From contig CM060692.1 of the NCBI GenBank assembly GCA_030686995.1, forward strand, positions 13,001,465 through 13,065,464: a stretch of DNA of 64,000 bases, given 5' to 3'. The notes beneath the pieces were generated by a model. That model searched no databases and was not told the DNA's origin. It saw only the letters and a list, made by a program, of their open reading frames with translations. The number at the start of each line of letters is the position of its first letter. Positions within the stretch are counted from its first letter, which is position 1. The DNA is from Artemisia argyi. Its lineage: Eukaryota > Streptophyta > Magnoliopsida > Asterales > Asteraceae. The translations under genes and the position numbers were made by a program. Below, piece after piece: positions 49,434 to 60,015 of the stretch.

Positions 49434-52400
49434 TGATTCGTGAAAATCAAGTTATAGTATAGATAGTAAGCTCAAGAAATCCGCAAAGAAATACGGATAA
49501 TCCGAGGTCGTATTCCGTGTGAAGGGTGAATGGAATTCCGAATTATCGATTCGGAAAACGTGTCGTGAAAAGTGGTAAAAAGTGATTTGAAAGAGATTAC
49601 ACTAATGAAATACTAAATGAAGCACAAATAATCAATTAAGCACGTAATTCAACTAAACAAACCAAAAACGTAACGTAGAATCCAAAACCGTAAATTAAAA
49701 CGTGAAATAAACGTCAACGCGCGAAATAAAACGCGACTTTTAAGCTACGCGACTCCTACGGATTTGAAAATAATTTCTAAAAATAAAAAATGATAAAAGA
49801 AAATTTTGAGAAAAAGAAAAATATTTTTTTGACTTTTTATGTATTTTTTATGAATTAAAAACTATTTTAAGTAATTAAAAATTAAAAGAAATTTAAAATA
49901 AAGTGAGAAAAACAAAAATTAAATTTTGAAAATTTAAAAATAAATAAAAAGAAATTTTAAAATTAAAAACTAATTTTTTTGGCTTTTTATGTAATTTCTA
50001 GAAATTAAAAACAATTAAATCTAATTAAAAATTATTAAAAATTCAAAAGAAATTCAAATTAATTGAGAAAAATACAAAATAAATTTCTAAAAATCTAAAA
50101 TAACTAAAAATAATTTTCTAATATTTTTTTGGATTTTTCTGGACTTTTTCTAATTTTTTTGGGTTTTTTGGTAATTAAAAAGTATTTAAAAATGATTAAA
50201 AAGGAAAATTAAATAGGAAAAATAGCAAATAAGCTTGGAAAAATCTGAAAATTTCAGGAAAATTCTAAAATTATATTTAAAAGCTAGGAAAAATAAAAAA
50301 TTGGAAAAATAAGCAGTGGAACTGCTGATTGGATAAAAACTGCTTATAAAGAGTGCTTATTAATAAGCACTTTGACCAAATTTGACTCAAAACTTTGACC
50401 AATGTATTATTAGAGTCAAATATGCTTAATGGAACAGTTAAGAATCAAATAGAACTCAGAAGCACAAGGAAATGAGCAAACAGTTGATATAAGCACAAAT
50501 AGCAATAAGCAATAAGCACAAGCAAACTAGCAAAAAGTCAAAGATCAACTGAAACAGTATCTTTGGGTATAAATAAGCTCAGAGAACCAACCAAACACAA
50601 CTTATGATCAACCAAACCAAGTTGCAGCCCTGATTATGCAAACAGATACTATGGTGAAATCACCTACTAGATGAGGCAAATAAGCAGCTTCCAATAAGCT
50701 GATTAAGCTGAGCTTATGGGTGCGAAACTCTCACTACCAACCTGAGAACTTAGAAACCTCACAAATCCTTACTCTAAAACTCTAAAGCTTATCTAAACAA
50801 TCCCTAGAAGCTAAGATGAAAATGATGGTGCAGGGGAATAAATAAGCCAAACAGTCCACTTTAAGCTTAATTTAAGATAAGCCAAAGATGTCCAAACCTG
50901 AAAATTCTTTTTAATACTAGTAAACCTACTGCTAAACTATTCAAAACAACAAACCAAATGAATTTCCAAAAAATATTGAATGCTACACAGACCCACAAAC
51001 TTTGGAATAAAAACTGAGTTCAAGTATGATTTGACTTTTTGATTTCCAAACTATTTTGACTAAATTGAAATTCCAATGACAAAATCTTACTGAAAATGTT
51101 TAATTAAGCTAGTTAATGAGTGAATTTTGTTAAAGCTATAACTAATGCAATTACTCAACTAAACATGCAACCTAAAACCTAACTGATATGTGATTTAAAA
51201 AAAACAAATGATTTTGACTTATGATGATATTTGAACTTGTTTTATGAAGTATTGACTCTAGTAATAACCAAATGACTAATTAAAACCAAATGCAACCTCA
51301 GAAAAAAAACTTAATACCAGCAAATCAATTAGATCCAAACACCCCTGATGTGACTGATCTATACAATACCACCACAGATCAGTCCAACTTAATCCATATC
51401 TCAACCAATCAACTTCACTAAGTTCCAAAAAACTATAATGAATCCAGAAGAAACAGATATAGATACCCTACTACTCAGACCACAGATGTGCTAAATTCAG
51501 TCACTCAATCAAAGATAGACAGTTACATGAAAACAATGAAACAGTAAAATCAAGCAAACTATAAAATCCTATCAAAATAAAGTAAGCTAAAAACTGATAT
51601 ACAAATAAGAAGTAGAAAGAAGTGCAAGTAAGCAGACTAAGCTACCACTACTGATTATGCTATAAATGAAAATTTAAGACGAAAAAATTAAAATAAGGAC
51701 TTACGAACCCCTTCAGCCAAACAGAAGGGGACTCCCACACAGCCTGTCTCTAAGACAGGCCAAAAGCTCCTTATTGGCTGTCTTCAAACTCCAAATAAGC
51801 TAGGCTTATTGCAATAAGCTATTCACAGTTGACTCTTTGACTTTTAAGAGAATTGAGAGAATTGAGTTTGGTGCCTTAGAGAGTTTCACAAAAGCTATAT
51901 AAAGCTGATATGAAACTGTATAAACAATAAGAAAGCTTATTGAAGCTTGTTGAATAAGAACTTAATACTTTTTTTATTTTATTTTATTTTTTTTTATTTT
52001 TATTTTTTTTTATTTTTTTTTTATTTTTTATGTAAACTTTAAATGACAAAAGGTAAATAAGCTGAAATAGAAGAACTGAATTTAAAAGGCAATGATAAGA
52101 TAAAAACAATAAGCTGAAAGCATAAAGTAAAAGCAATAAGCAGTAAATGAAATTAAGTAAATTGCAAGATAAGTAAATAAGACAATTTAAATTTCATTAA
52201 AATAAAATTTCATTACAAGGAATAAAAATAAGCAGCATAACACTAAAAAAAATGGCACACTAGATACATGATATGGAGGGGGTATATATAGCTGAGCTGA
52301 GGAGAGGTGAGGGCTTGTGTCCAGGCTGGCTATCCGCGTCATTTGTGTTTTCTCTGAGCTCTTCTCAACCGTAAGATTATATTCCAGATGCTTCCACTTG

Positions 52401-53317
52401 ATTTGGACCCTTGATTGATTGATTTGATTGATACTAATCCTCCGTGTATACTCCCATTGGTCCACGCGTCCCTATCTGTCATGTGCTGACATTCCCCTGA
52501 CACGTGACTACTCTTCTAGAAGGCCAATCATGGGGTAATTATTACCCAATCAGGGTAATTGGGCGTGTGGTGAAACTAGGGTTCTACGTACAGTGTTTTT
52601 CTGGGTGAGTTATTATTATGGGGGGCGGGTAAAAAGGAATTGGGGGTATTTGTTAGTTTTTAGTGTTGACCGGGGTAAAGGGTGAGTTGACCAAGGTATA
52701 GCAGGCCGGGTCAAAAGATAAAGAGTGGTGGGCTTGGGTGTGTTGGGCTGGTGGGAATTTTTGGGTATTGGACAAGTTTTGGATTATGCTATTATCTTGG
52801 ATCCGGTTGTTTTTATGGTATAGGATTAGTGGGATTAAACAAGGACCTTTTATGTAATTATTGAAGCCTTCAAGGACTGAAATGGTAATTCTTCAAAGTA
52901 TGATCCAAGGGTCTTTATTGTCATTTTCTGAATTATGAAGGATCTCTTTTGACTTTTCTTCGATATTCATTCCAAGGACCATTTGTGTAATTCTCTGAGA
53001 CTGCAGGGACTAAATTCGCCAATTTCTCCAAACTTTTGCCAGGGACTAAACTTGGAAAATGATGAATCTCTGAGGTTGAATTTGACTTTTTGAGCTTGTA
53101 TTTTGACCATTTGACTTCCCCGGCTTCGGCTTTTAACACTTTCCATTCTCGTGCTCGTTTTTGTCGGTTTTGGTGTCGATTTTGTTCATTCTCCTCATAT
53201 CCGTACCTGCACATACACAAATACAAAAACATGCATTCTCTTGGCATTTTTGGTTAGTATTTGGTATTTTTGGTCTGAAATAAAGCCTAAAAAGGATGAG
53301 TGAATAAGCACTCATCA
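49434..53317 (-). mobile_element. Element E 5' LTR
   Basis: Nearly identical to 37,228-41,110. The minus-strand TATA box is at about 52,282-52,292. The right edge CTCATCA is followed by the GGTAC duplication. Confidence 0.95.
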
Positions 53318-53322
53318 GGTAC

Positions 53323-53509
53323 CAATGTTGCAAAACAAGTGGTAAAATTTTGTACAAAGGTATATTAGATGCTGACAGCAATAATGTTAAGGTGCTCTTA
53401 CTTAGTTTACTTCTTAATGGTTGTATGATTTTCTTGTTTAAGTTATATAGTTGCATTGATATACATGTGATTTGAATATATGATCGAATGAAGTTGACTA
53501 TATATTGAA
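53323..53509. other. Helitron body between element E and the LINE
   Basis: Continuation of the sequence at 37,222. A short open stretch (ATGTTGCAAAACAAGTGG...) could be an exon remnant, but I recognise no protein in it. Confidence 0.35.
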
Positions 53510-53518
53510 GCTACATGT

Positions 53519-53814
53519 TTTTTTTTTTTTTTTTTTTTTTTAACTTTTTTTTTAACGGCAATGATGGAATAAAAAAAAATAAAATAAAAATAAAAAAAAA
53601 ATAAAATAAAAAAAACTAGCAAGACGCTAGACACTCAAATTACAAAAGAGTCAGCAAAAAGAACTACATTACAAAGAAAAATGGTAAAATCCCGAGACTT
53701 TAACTGTGACGGAGACAAAAGGGATGAAGAAACTTTTGACACGAAGGCCAATGGATCGGTTTTCACTTCGGCAAAAGAAAAACCCCACAGCCCGGAGGCC
53801 GAGCCATCGATTTT
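53519..53814 (-). mobile_element. 5'-truncated LINE 3' end with a 9-bp target-site duplication
   Basis: Flanked by GCTACATGT at 53,510-53,518 and 53,815-53,823. On the minus strand it contains a 3' UTR with GTCTAGCGTCTTGCTAG, then AT-rich low-complexity sequence and a terminal poly-A (the T-run from 53,519). The wording CTCTTTTGTAATTTGAGTGTCTAGCGTC is typical of plant L1 3' ends (from memory, shown here only by its core). No ORF is left, as expected for severe 5' truncation. Confidence 0.85.
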
Positions 53815-53906
53815 GCTACATGTATGTACTGTCTAATGTTTGTTCTTCCATAATATGACGGTTGATGTTTTTGTCTTTGAAATCGGGCATCAGCCTATGC
53901 AGATGG

Positions 53907-54352
53907 TGTAAATGTTTGACAGATTATGCACTATTAAGAATAAAGTAATAGCAAGTTTGCTGATGTAAATTGGAAGCACAAAACTGAAAATAGAATTTGA
54001 AAGTGAAAGTAGAATTGGAAAGGCTAGAGTGATTTTTTCTAGCTTGACCTTTACATCTATTTATAGGATTACAAAACTTAGTACATAGACTTTACTTTGC
54101 TACTAAGTATTCTTAGTAAGCAAGTTTCTTTATAGCTAAGACTAGTAAATATCTAAGTATTCTTAACAAGTAAGAATACTTCCTAGCTAAGAATACTAAA
54201 TATCTAATATTCTTAAGAGCTAAGGATACTTAATGTTTAAGGTTCCTTAGGAAGTAAGGATCCTTACTAGTGAAGTATCCTTCATGACTAAGATTACAAA
54301 ATATCTTCTAAACATAATATTAATTAAACAAACAATCTTAAATGCTTTAACA
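53907..54352 (-). mobile_element. Element F 3' LTR
   Basis: 446 bp, TGTAAATGTTTGACAG...GCTTTAACA. It has multiple TAAGTATTCTTA-like short repeats (54,100-54,260). Confidence 0.93.
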
Positions 54353-54840
54353 CTCCTCCTTAAGATTGTGGTTTGATGTCATAAGCTGAGCCTTGAAGTA
54401 ATTTAGCTTCTTTCCGGAAATTGACTTTGTAAACATATCTGCAAGTTGAGTTTCAGATGTGCAATACTTCAGCTTCACTTCTCCATTCTTCTCAGCTTCT
54501 CGAATGGCATGATACTTGATATTAACGTGCTTTGTTCTTCCATGTTGCACGGGATTTTCTACTGAACTCCTCCTCAATTTATGATTCAGATAATGAGAAT
54601 CAATATTAGCAAACCATGCCCTTGGTGCTTGCTTAGGACCATAGAGTGCCTTGTAGGGTCGATAAACTGTTTTGGCCTACATCAAAACCTTGAGGTTGTT
54701 TTACATAAATCTCCTCCTCACGTTCGGCTTTCATTGCATCAATCCATTCAAAATGTTTGGAGGCATCCATGTAGATTTGAGGTTCAATAACCGAGTTACA
54801 AGACTCGTAAACATCAACAAGCATTCTTGTTCTTAACACA
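54347..54840 (-). pseudogene. RT and RNase H remnants of element F
   Basis: The frame at 54,840-54,633 encodes a linker and the start of Copia RT ([17 protein letters not shown]). After a frameshift, 54,577-54,347 encodes the end of RNase H ([21 protein letters not shown] and [19 protein letters not shown]). The polymerase catalytic region (YVDD) is absent, so a deletion removed the middle of pol. Confidence 0.85.
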
Positions 54841-54884
54841 TTAGCGTCATTTGTATCTTCGATATCAAATTCGGCAGTTTCAAC

Positions 54885-55574
54885 TTAATTAATGGGAGGC
54901 ATATCTCTCACCAATTTAGTGGTATTCATATGCTTAAGTGTTCTGTAATTGAAGTGACCATATCTGTTGTGCCATTTCATACTATCATCTTCGGTAACAC
55001 TAAAAACACTAACATTTGCAATATCAAGCTTCAAGTAATAGCTATTATTTACCATATCAAGGATAGCTATTTTAGAGTCGCAAGAATCAGTGATAACACA
55101 CCGCGAGTCTTTCTTAAAATTAACACCATAGCCGTTCTTTATCATTTGTGGCATGCTTTACATACTTTGTTCAAGTTCAGGCACATATAGAACTCTAGAA
55201 ATATATTTGGTACCTTTCTTTGTATTGATAGCTATAGTACCTCTTCCTTTTGCTCGAGTATAGTGTCCATCTCCCAGCTTCACTCTTGGGTTGTCTTTGG
55301 TGTCGAGACTAATAAAGAAAGATCCTTCCGGAGTCATATGACTTGTGCATCCACTATCCATAAGCCACGTAAGGCTGTCTGGATGTTTATCAAGATGCGA
55401 CGCCATGAATAAATACTCATCATCAACCTGATCTTCCTCGGAAACATTTGCTTGGTGAATTCTTTGTGTGTTGCTACGAGTTTTCTTTGCTCTACAATAC
55501 TTCTCGACATGTCCAAATTTGTTGCAAAAGTTGCACTTGAAATTTGGTTTATCCTTGAACCAACAATCAGCTTC
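54885..55574 (-). pseudogene. Protease and pre-integrase region of element F
   Basis: In the gag frame after the stop at 55,575 come a zinc knuckle (CNFCNKFGHVEKYC), the Copia protease WLMDSGCTSHMTPEGSF with catalytic Asp kept, a stop at 55,158, and the pre-integrase zinc-binding region (KWHNRYGHFNYRTLKHM) ending at a stop at 54,885. The integrase catalytic core is missing. Confidence 0.85.
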
Positions 55575-56324
55575 TTAGTGGTTGGTGTTTTGACAAATAT
55601 TACATCGAGGAAAAATACCTTTCATGGATGTTGAAAAAGAGTTTTGTGAGGTAGAGCCTTTGTTACTTCTAGAAGATGCTCGAAAAGCACCTTCAACTTT
55701 CTCATCTGATCTAATGGAAACTCTTTGCTCTTGTGCTTGGAGTTTACTAGTTAGTTCAGAAACTGTGAGCGTATTGAGGTCACATGATTCTTCTATGGCA
55801 GAAATTTTTGCTTCAAACTTTGAAGGAACGCTAATCATCATCTTCTCCGCTACTTTCTGGTCTTTCACAACTTCTCCATGAAGTCTAATTTGATTAACCA
55901 CGTCCATCATCCTTGCTGAGTAATCTTTCACCAGCTCGTCGTCTTTTATTCTTAATAATTCAAACTCTCTTTTGAGTGTTAATAATCTGACAACTTTTAC
56001 TCTATCAGTACCTTCAAAGGTTTCTTGGAGTTTATCCCACACAGCTTTTGGTGTCTCTAAGTCCATTATGGAGGTGAAAATTTGATCTGCGATACCTGAA
56101 TGCAAACAGGTTAGTGCCTTGTCCTTCTTTAGCGACTCAGTCTCGAAAGTTCTTAACTGAGCAACTGTTACGTTTTCTCCGAGTGTCGGAGGACTTTCAT
56201 CAGTCTCTACAACCTTCCATAAACCTTGAGATTTCAAATATGTCTTCATTTTTACTGCCCAAATGTGATAATGCACTTTAGAAAATATTGGAATTGCAGG
56301 AGTAGCAGTTGCACTAGATGCCAT
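55575..56324 (-). pseudogene. Gag (UBN2-type) of element F
   Basis: From the ATG at 56,324: MASSATATPAIPIFSKVHYH, then the Copia gag core (IWAVKMKTYLKSQGLW, DKALTCLHSGIADQIF, WDKLQETFEGTDRVK, LKREFELLRIKDDELV, EVVKDQKVAEKMMISVPSKFEA) and a Ser-rich end. It stops at 55,575, just before the zinc knuckle, which lies in the same frame. The gag core itself is uninterrupted for 249 residues and could in principle still be translated. Confidence 0.9.
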
Positions 56325-56407
56325 GTCTAGGCTATTTTGGTTGAATCTCGAAGGTGTTTCACTCAAGCAATAGCGCAGCCCCTTAGGAAAAGAAGCTCTG
56401 ATACCAC

Positions 56408-56853
56408 TGTAAATGTTTGACAGATTGTGCAGTATTAAGAATAAAGTAGCAGCAAGTTTGCTGATGTAAATTGGAAGCACAGAACTGAAAATAGAATTTG
56501 AAAGTGAAAGTAGAATTGGAAAGGCTAGAGTGATATTTTCTAGCTTGACCTTTACATCTATTTATAGGATTACAAAACTTAGTACATAGACTTTACTTTG
56601 CTACTAAGTATTCTTAGTAAGCAAGTTACTTTATAGCTAAGACTAGTAAATATCTAAGTATTCTTAACAAGTAAGAATACTTCCTAGCTAAGAATACTAA
56701 ATATCTAATATTCTTAAGAGCTAAGGATACTTAATGTTTAATGTTCCTTAGGAAGTAAGGATCCTTACTAGTGAAGTATACATCATGACTAAGATTACAA
56801 AATATCTTCTAAACATAATATTAATTAAACAAACAATCTTAAATACTTTAACA
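56408..56853 (-). mobile_element. Element F 5' LTR
   Basis: 446 bp, same edges as the 3' LTR and followed by GATGG at 56,854-56,858. Confidence 0.93.
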
Positions 56854-56858
56854 GATGG

Positions 56859-57087
56859 TGATAGTGTTGCTTATCAAAGAGTTATGTTTTTGAGGATGTT
56901 GTAGTAATTGTAGCGTAATTGCAAATAAAGATGACAATGTCTATGCAAAAACAATATATGAACCTTTACCACGTACATAAAAAATAATTATAAACCAAAA
57001 GTGAAAAAACCATAATCAAAACGAAAAACGAAAAAAAAAAATAAAATATAGAAGATAAAAATATATTATTGAAAATTATAGAAAAAA
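56859..57087. other. Helitron body, 3' subterminal part
   Basis: Continues from 53,901. GCCTATGCAGATGG is followed by TGATAGTGTTGCTTATCAAAG; joined after removal of F this is open, but no protein family is recognised. The rest is A-rich. Confidence 0.4.
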
Positions 57088-57117
57088 CCCAATGCATGCA
57101 CGGGTATTATAACTAGT
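57088..57117 (+). other. Helitron 3' terminus (hairpin plus CTAG/T)
   Basis: CCCAATGCATGCACGGG can fold into an imperfect hairpin. Nine bases later CTAG is followed by T, the usual CTRR-T end. The next bases (TAACTATTAAGAAAA) are shared with the TMK duplicate at 62,153. Confidence 0.65.
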
Positions 57118-57332
57118 TAACTATTAAGAAAAGATATAGTAATAAGTTTTTTTGTAAAAGACGTGTTTCGAGGGTCAGCCTAACAGACCCCTTTTTTTAT
57201 CTGTGCCAAAAATTCCACAACTTTGGCCCCCATTTTTCCACCTCCATATTAAAGTAACACTAAAATTTTCTTTGAAACAATGGACTAAGTACTCCTTATA
57301 TTCAGCAGAAGCTAACTCCACCCTTGGAAACA
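57118..57332 (+). promoter_or_regulatory. Promoter and 5' UTR of the TMK-like gene
   Basis: 215 bp between the Helitron end and the ATG. It is strongly similar to 62,153-62,468 ahead of the duplicate copy, which marks it as the original 5' flank. It holds a T7 run (57,147-57,153) that is T64 in the duplicate. Near the start codon the sequence CTCCTTATATTCAGC is a candidate TATA/initiator region. The upstream promoter is cut short by the Helitron. Confidence 0.6.
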
Positions 57333-60015
57333 ATGGACTATCACCACTGCTGCAGTTTGATTCTCAGCCTCACATCCTTCCTCCTTATCTCATTCTCAGC
57401 TGCTGATGATTTTGTGGATGCAGCCATCATTACCAAGCTTTCCACATCCATTTCCCCTACCCCGTCCACGTGGTATGGGAACAATTTCTGTAAATGGGAA
57501 GGAATCGGTTGTGACAGCAACAACAGTGTTACTTCCATTACTCTTGCTCATAAATCACTCACTGGAACCCTCCCATCTGACCTTAACAGGCTTCATAACC
57601 TTAAAATTCTAGTTATGTCAGATAACTTACTATCGGGTGCTTTACCAACATTAGCTAACCTTCATTCCCTTGAAAAAGTTAGACTCGATGGTAACAACTT
57701 TACTTCAATCCCCTCAGACCTTTTCCATGGTCTCACTAATCTCCAGATATTTAGCATTTCAAACAACTTACAGTTGACCCCATGGAGTCTCCCCGACCTT
57801 ACTTCGAGTACCAATTTACAAGAATTTGGAGCCTACGAAGCCAACATATACGGTTCCATTCCTGACATTTTCGATCGTCTTCTTAATTTGCAGAATCTCC
57901 ACCTGTCTTACAATAACCTCACTGGAAATCTGCCAGCATCTTTTCATGGATTACGGATTAAAAAGTTAGGGCTTCTTAATCAGCTTCAAGGCCTTTCTGG
58001 TACGCTTGATGTACTCTCTTCCATGACTCAAATTGCTGAAGTTTGGTTAGAAGGTAATGCGTTCACTGGTGCTATCCCAGATCTTTCAAAGTGTACTGAA
58101 TTATCCGATTTGCAACTTGGGGATAATCAGTTAACTGGTTTAGTTCCTGATTCAATTATGTCATTACGTAAGTTACATTTTATTAGTTTACAGAATAATA
58201 AGTTGCAAGGTCCTGTGCCTATATTTGGAAGCGTTACACGTGATATCAATTTTCAGAATAATAGTTTTTGTTTAGATAAACCCGGGAAATGCGACGCTCA
58301 GGTGACAGCACTGCTTGAGGTGGCCGGAGCTCTAGGGTACCCAATGCCAATGGTGGAATCTTGGTTAGGTGATGATGCTTGTGAAGGATGGGAGTTTGTT
58401 GCTTGTAATTCGAATAATAGTGTGACAAGTGTGAATTTTGCGGAACAGAAATTTTCTGGGACTATTTCGCCAGCTTTTGGGAGTCTGACTTCGCTGAGGA
58501 TATTATCGTTAAATAATAATAATCTCACGGGTTCTATTCCTGAGGTGTTAACATCTTTGCCGGATCTGCAACTTCTTAATGTGTCGAATAATAATCTTTC
58601 TGGGCTTGTACCTGCATTCCCAACAAGGGTGAAGTTTTCAAGTAATAATAATCTCTTATTAGGGAAACTTATTACCAATGAAACTACAAACCCAACTGAT
58701 TCCAATAGTTCGTCGGGTGGTTCAGTTGGGATGTTTATTGGTATTGTGATTAGTGGTGTTATAATTGTTATCGGGGTTATATTGTTTGTGTCTTACAAGT
58801 GTTATAGAGTTAGTCCTAGCAACTTACAAAGTGAAATCAGTGTAGATCATTGCGAGATTCCTTCATCCAAAAGTGGTAATTTGATGATTTCAGTTCAAGT
58901 GCTTCAGAAAGTCACGGATAATTTCAGTGACGAGAAGGTGTTGGGTAGAGGTGGATTTGGAGTCGTTTACAAAGGGGAGTTTGAAGATGGGACTAAGATT
59001 GCTGTCAAGAGGATGAAAACTGGTATGAAGGAAACAAAAGGGATGGGTGAGTTTGAAGCCGAGATTGCGGTACTAACGCAAGTTAGGCATAGACATCTTG
59101 TTGCTCTTCTTGGTTTCTGTGCCAATGATAACGAGAGGCTTTTGGTGTACGAATACATGCCACAAGGAACATTAAGTCAACATTTGTTTAAATGGAGAGA
59201 ACAAAAGAGTCTTCCTCTAAGTTGGAAACAAAGGGTTTCAATTGCTTTAGATGTGGGAAGAGGGGTTGAGTATCTGCATAGTTTGGCACAACAAAGCTTT
59301 ATTCATCGAGACTTGAAGCCGGCTAACATCCTTCTTGGTGATGACATGAGAGCAAAGCTTGCTGATTTCGGTCTGGTTAAGAATGCACCTGATGGGAAGT
59401 ACTCTATCGAGACAAGATTGGCAGGGACTTTCGGGTATATGGCACCAGAGTATTCTGGTGAGAACTACCACATTCCCTTTTCTACTTCTGTATTCCTTTA
59501 TTATGTATGTTATTATCATCTCAATATAAATTGTGGTGTTCTAAAATTCAAACATTTTTTTGGTCAAAACAGCTACTGGGAGGGTGACGACAAAGGTGGA
59601 TGTTTACTCGTTTGGGGTAGTCTTAATGCAGTTGCTTACTGGCCGAAAAGCACTGGATGAAACTATGCCATATGAGAGTTGTCAACTAGCTGCCTGGTTT
59701 CGAAGGGTACCTGTCACCAAGGAAAACATGGTCAAATATGTAGACAAAGCCCTCAATACTAATGATAACGAAACACTTGAAAGCATCTTCAAGGTGGCCG
59801 AACTGGCAAAACACTGCACTACACGTGAGCCATTTCATAGACCTGACATGGGTTATGTGGTTAATGTATTGCGTCCTCTTTTTGAGCAATGGAAACCCTT
59901 ACGAAAAGAGCAAGAAAACACTTATTATCGCCGCCATATGAGCCTTCCTCAAGCTCTTCAAGCTGATGATGATACCTCTAGCACGATAGATGTCTTTCAG
60001 CCAAACTCATTTTAG
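57333..60015 (+). CDS. TMK-like LRR receptor kinase (two exons)
   Basis: Exon 1 57,333-59,457 and exon 2 59,573-60,015, with a 115-bp GT-AG intron. Joined length is 855 residues, a little shorter than typical TMKs (about 930-950). Start: the in-frame ATG in ACAATGGAC at 57,333; the frame opens earlier only at a TTG. Residues 1-24 form a signal peptide. An LRR N-terminal cap ([14 protein letters not shown]) and a first LRR block follow, then the non-LRR island with a second cap ([15 protein letters not shown]), a short second LRR block, and a transmembrane helix (about 462-487). The kinase has [11 protein letters not shown] (about 536), [21 protein letters not shown] (about 656), LADFGLVKN (about 676) and GYMAPEYS, so it looks catalytically intact. 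TMK kinases act at the plasma membrane in auxin and growth signalling (family knowledge). The intron before [14 protein letters not shown] is, from memory, conserved in TMKs. Confidence 0.93.

Larger units (their letters stand above)
37228..53317 (-). mobile_element. Element E: 16.1-kb Athila-like Gypsy retrotransposon with GGTAC duplications
   Basis: Direct LTRs 37,228-41,110 (3883 bp, 3') and 49,434-53,317 (3884 bp, 5') are nearly identical: by eye about six substitutions plus a length change in a poly-T/A tract. Perfect GGTAC duplications lie at 37,223-37,227 and 53,318-53,322. Minus-strand order is 5' LTR, primer site (49,412-49,429), gag-pro-RT-RNase H-integrase, about 2 kb non-coding with an internal polypurine tract, LTR-adjacent polypurine tract (41,111-41,120), 3' LTR. 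Motifs such as [20 protein letters not shown] and [15 protein letters not shown] are typical of Athila. No env-like ORF is present. It is the youngest large insertion in the window. Confidence 0.97.
53907..56853 (-). mobile_element. Element F: internally deleted Copia element with GATGG duplications
   Basis: Two 446-bp LTRs, 53,907-54,352 and 56,408-56,853 (TGTAAATG...TTTAACA), are flanked by perfect GATGG duplications (53,902-53,906 and 56,854-56,858). On the minus strand the order is primer site TGGTATCAGAGC (56,395-56,406), gag, protease, pre-integrase zinc region, a short RT piece, the RNase H tail and polypurine tract (54,353-54,364). Nearly all of the integrase core and RT is missing. 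About 11 LTR differences by eye make it older than E. Confidence 0.95.
34767..57116 (+). mobile_element. Probable Helitron carrying gene fragments (interrupted)
   Basis: The right end has the Helitron 3' signature: an imperfect GC hairpin (CCCAATGCATGCACGGG, 57,088-57,104), then a short AT stretch and CTAG (57,113-57,116) followed by T. Homology with the paralogous TMK promoter (62,150 onward) begins exactly after this point. The body holds exons resembling two unrelated genes, CAMTA and lysyl-tRNA synthetase, both on the plus strand, a pattern known for Helitron gene capture. Elements E and F and a LINE are inserted in it. No RepHel protein is seen, so it is non-autonomous. The 5' TC end was not found; the left side is cut by element D, so 34,767 is only the left limit of what remains. 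Confidence 0.6.
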
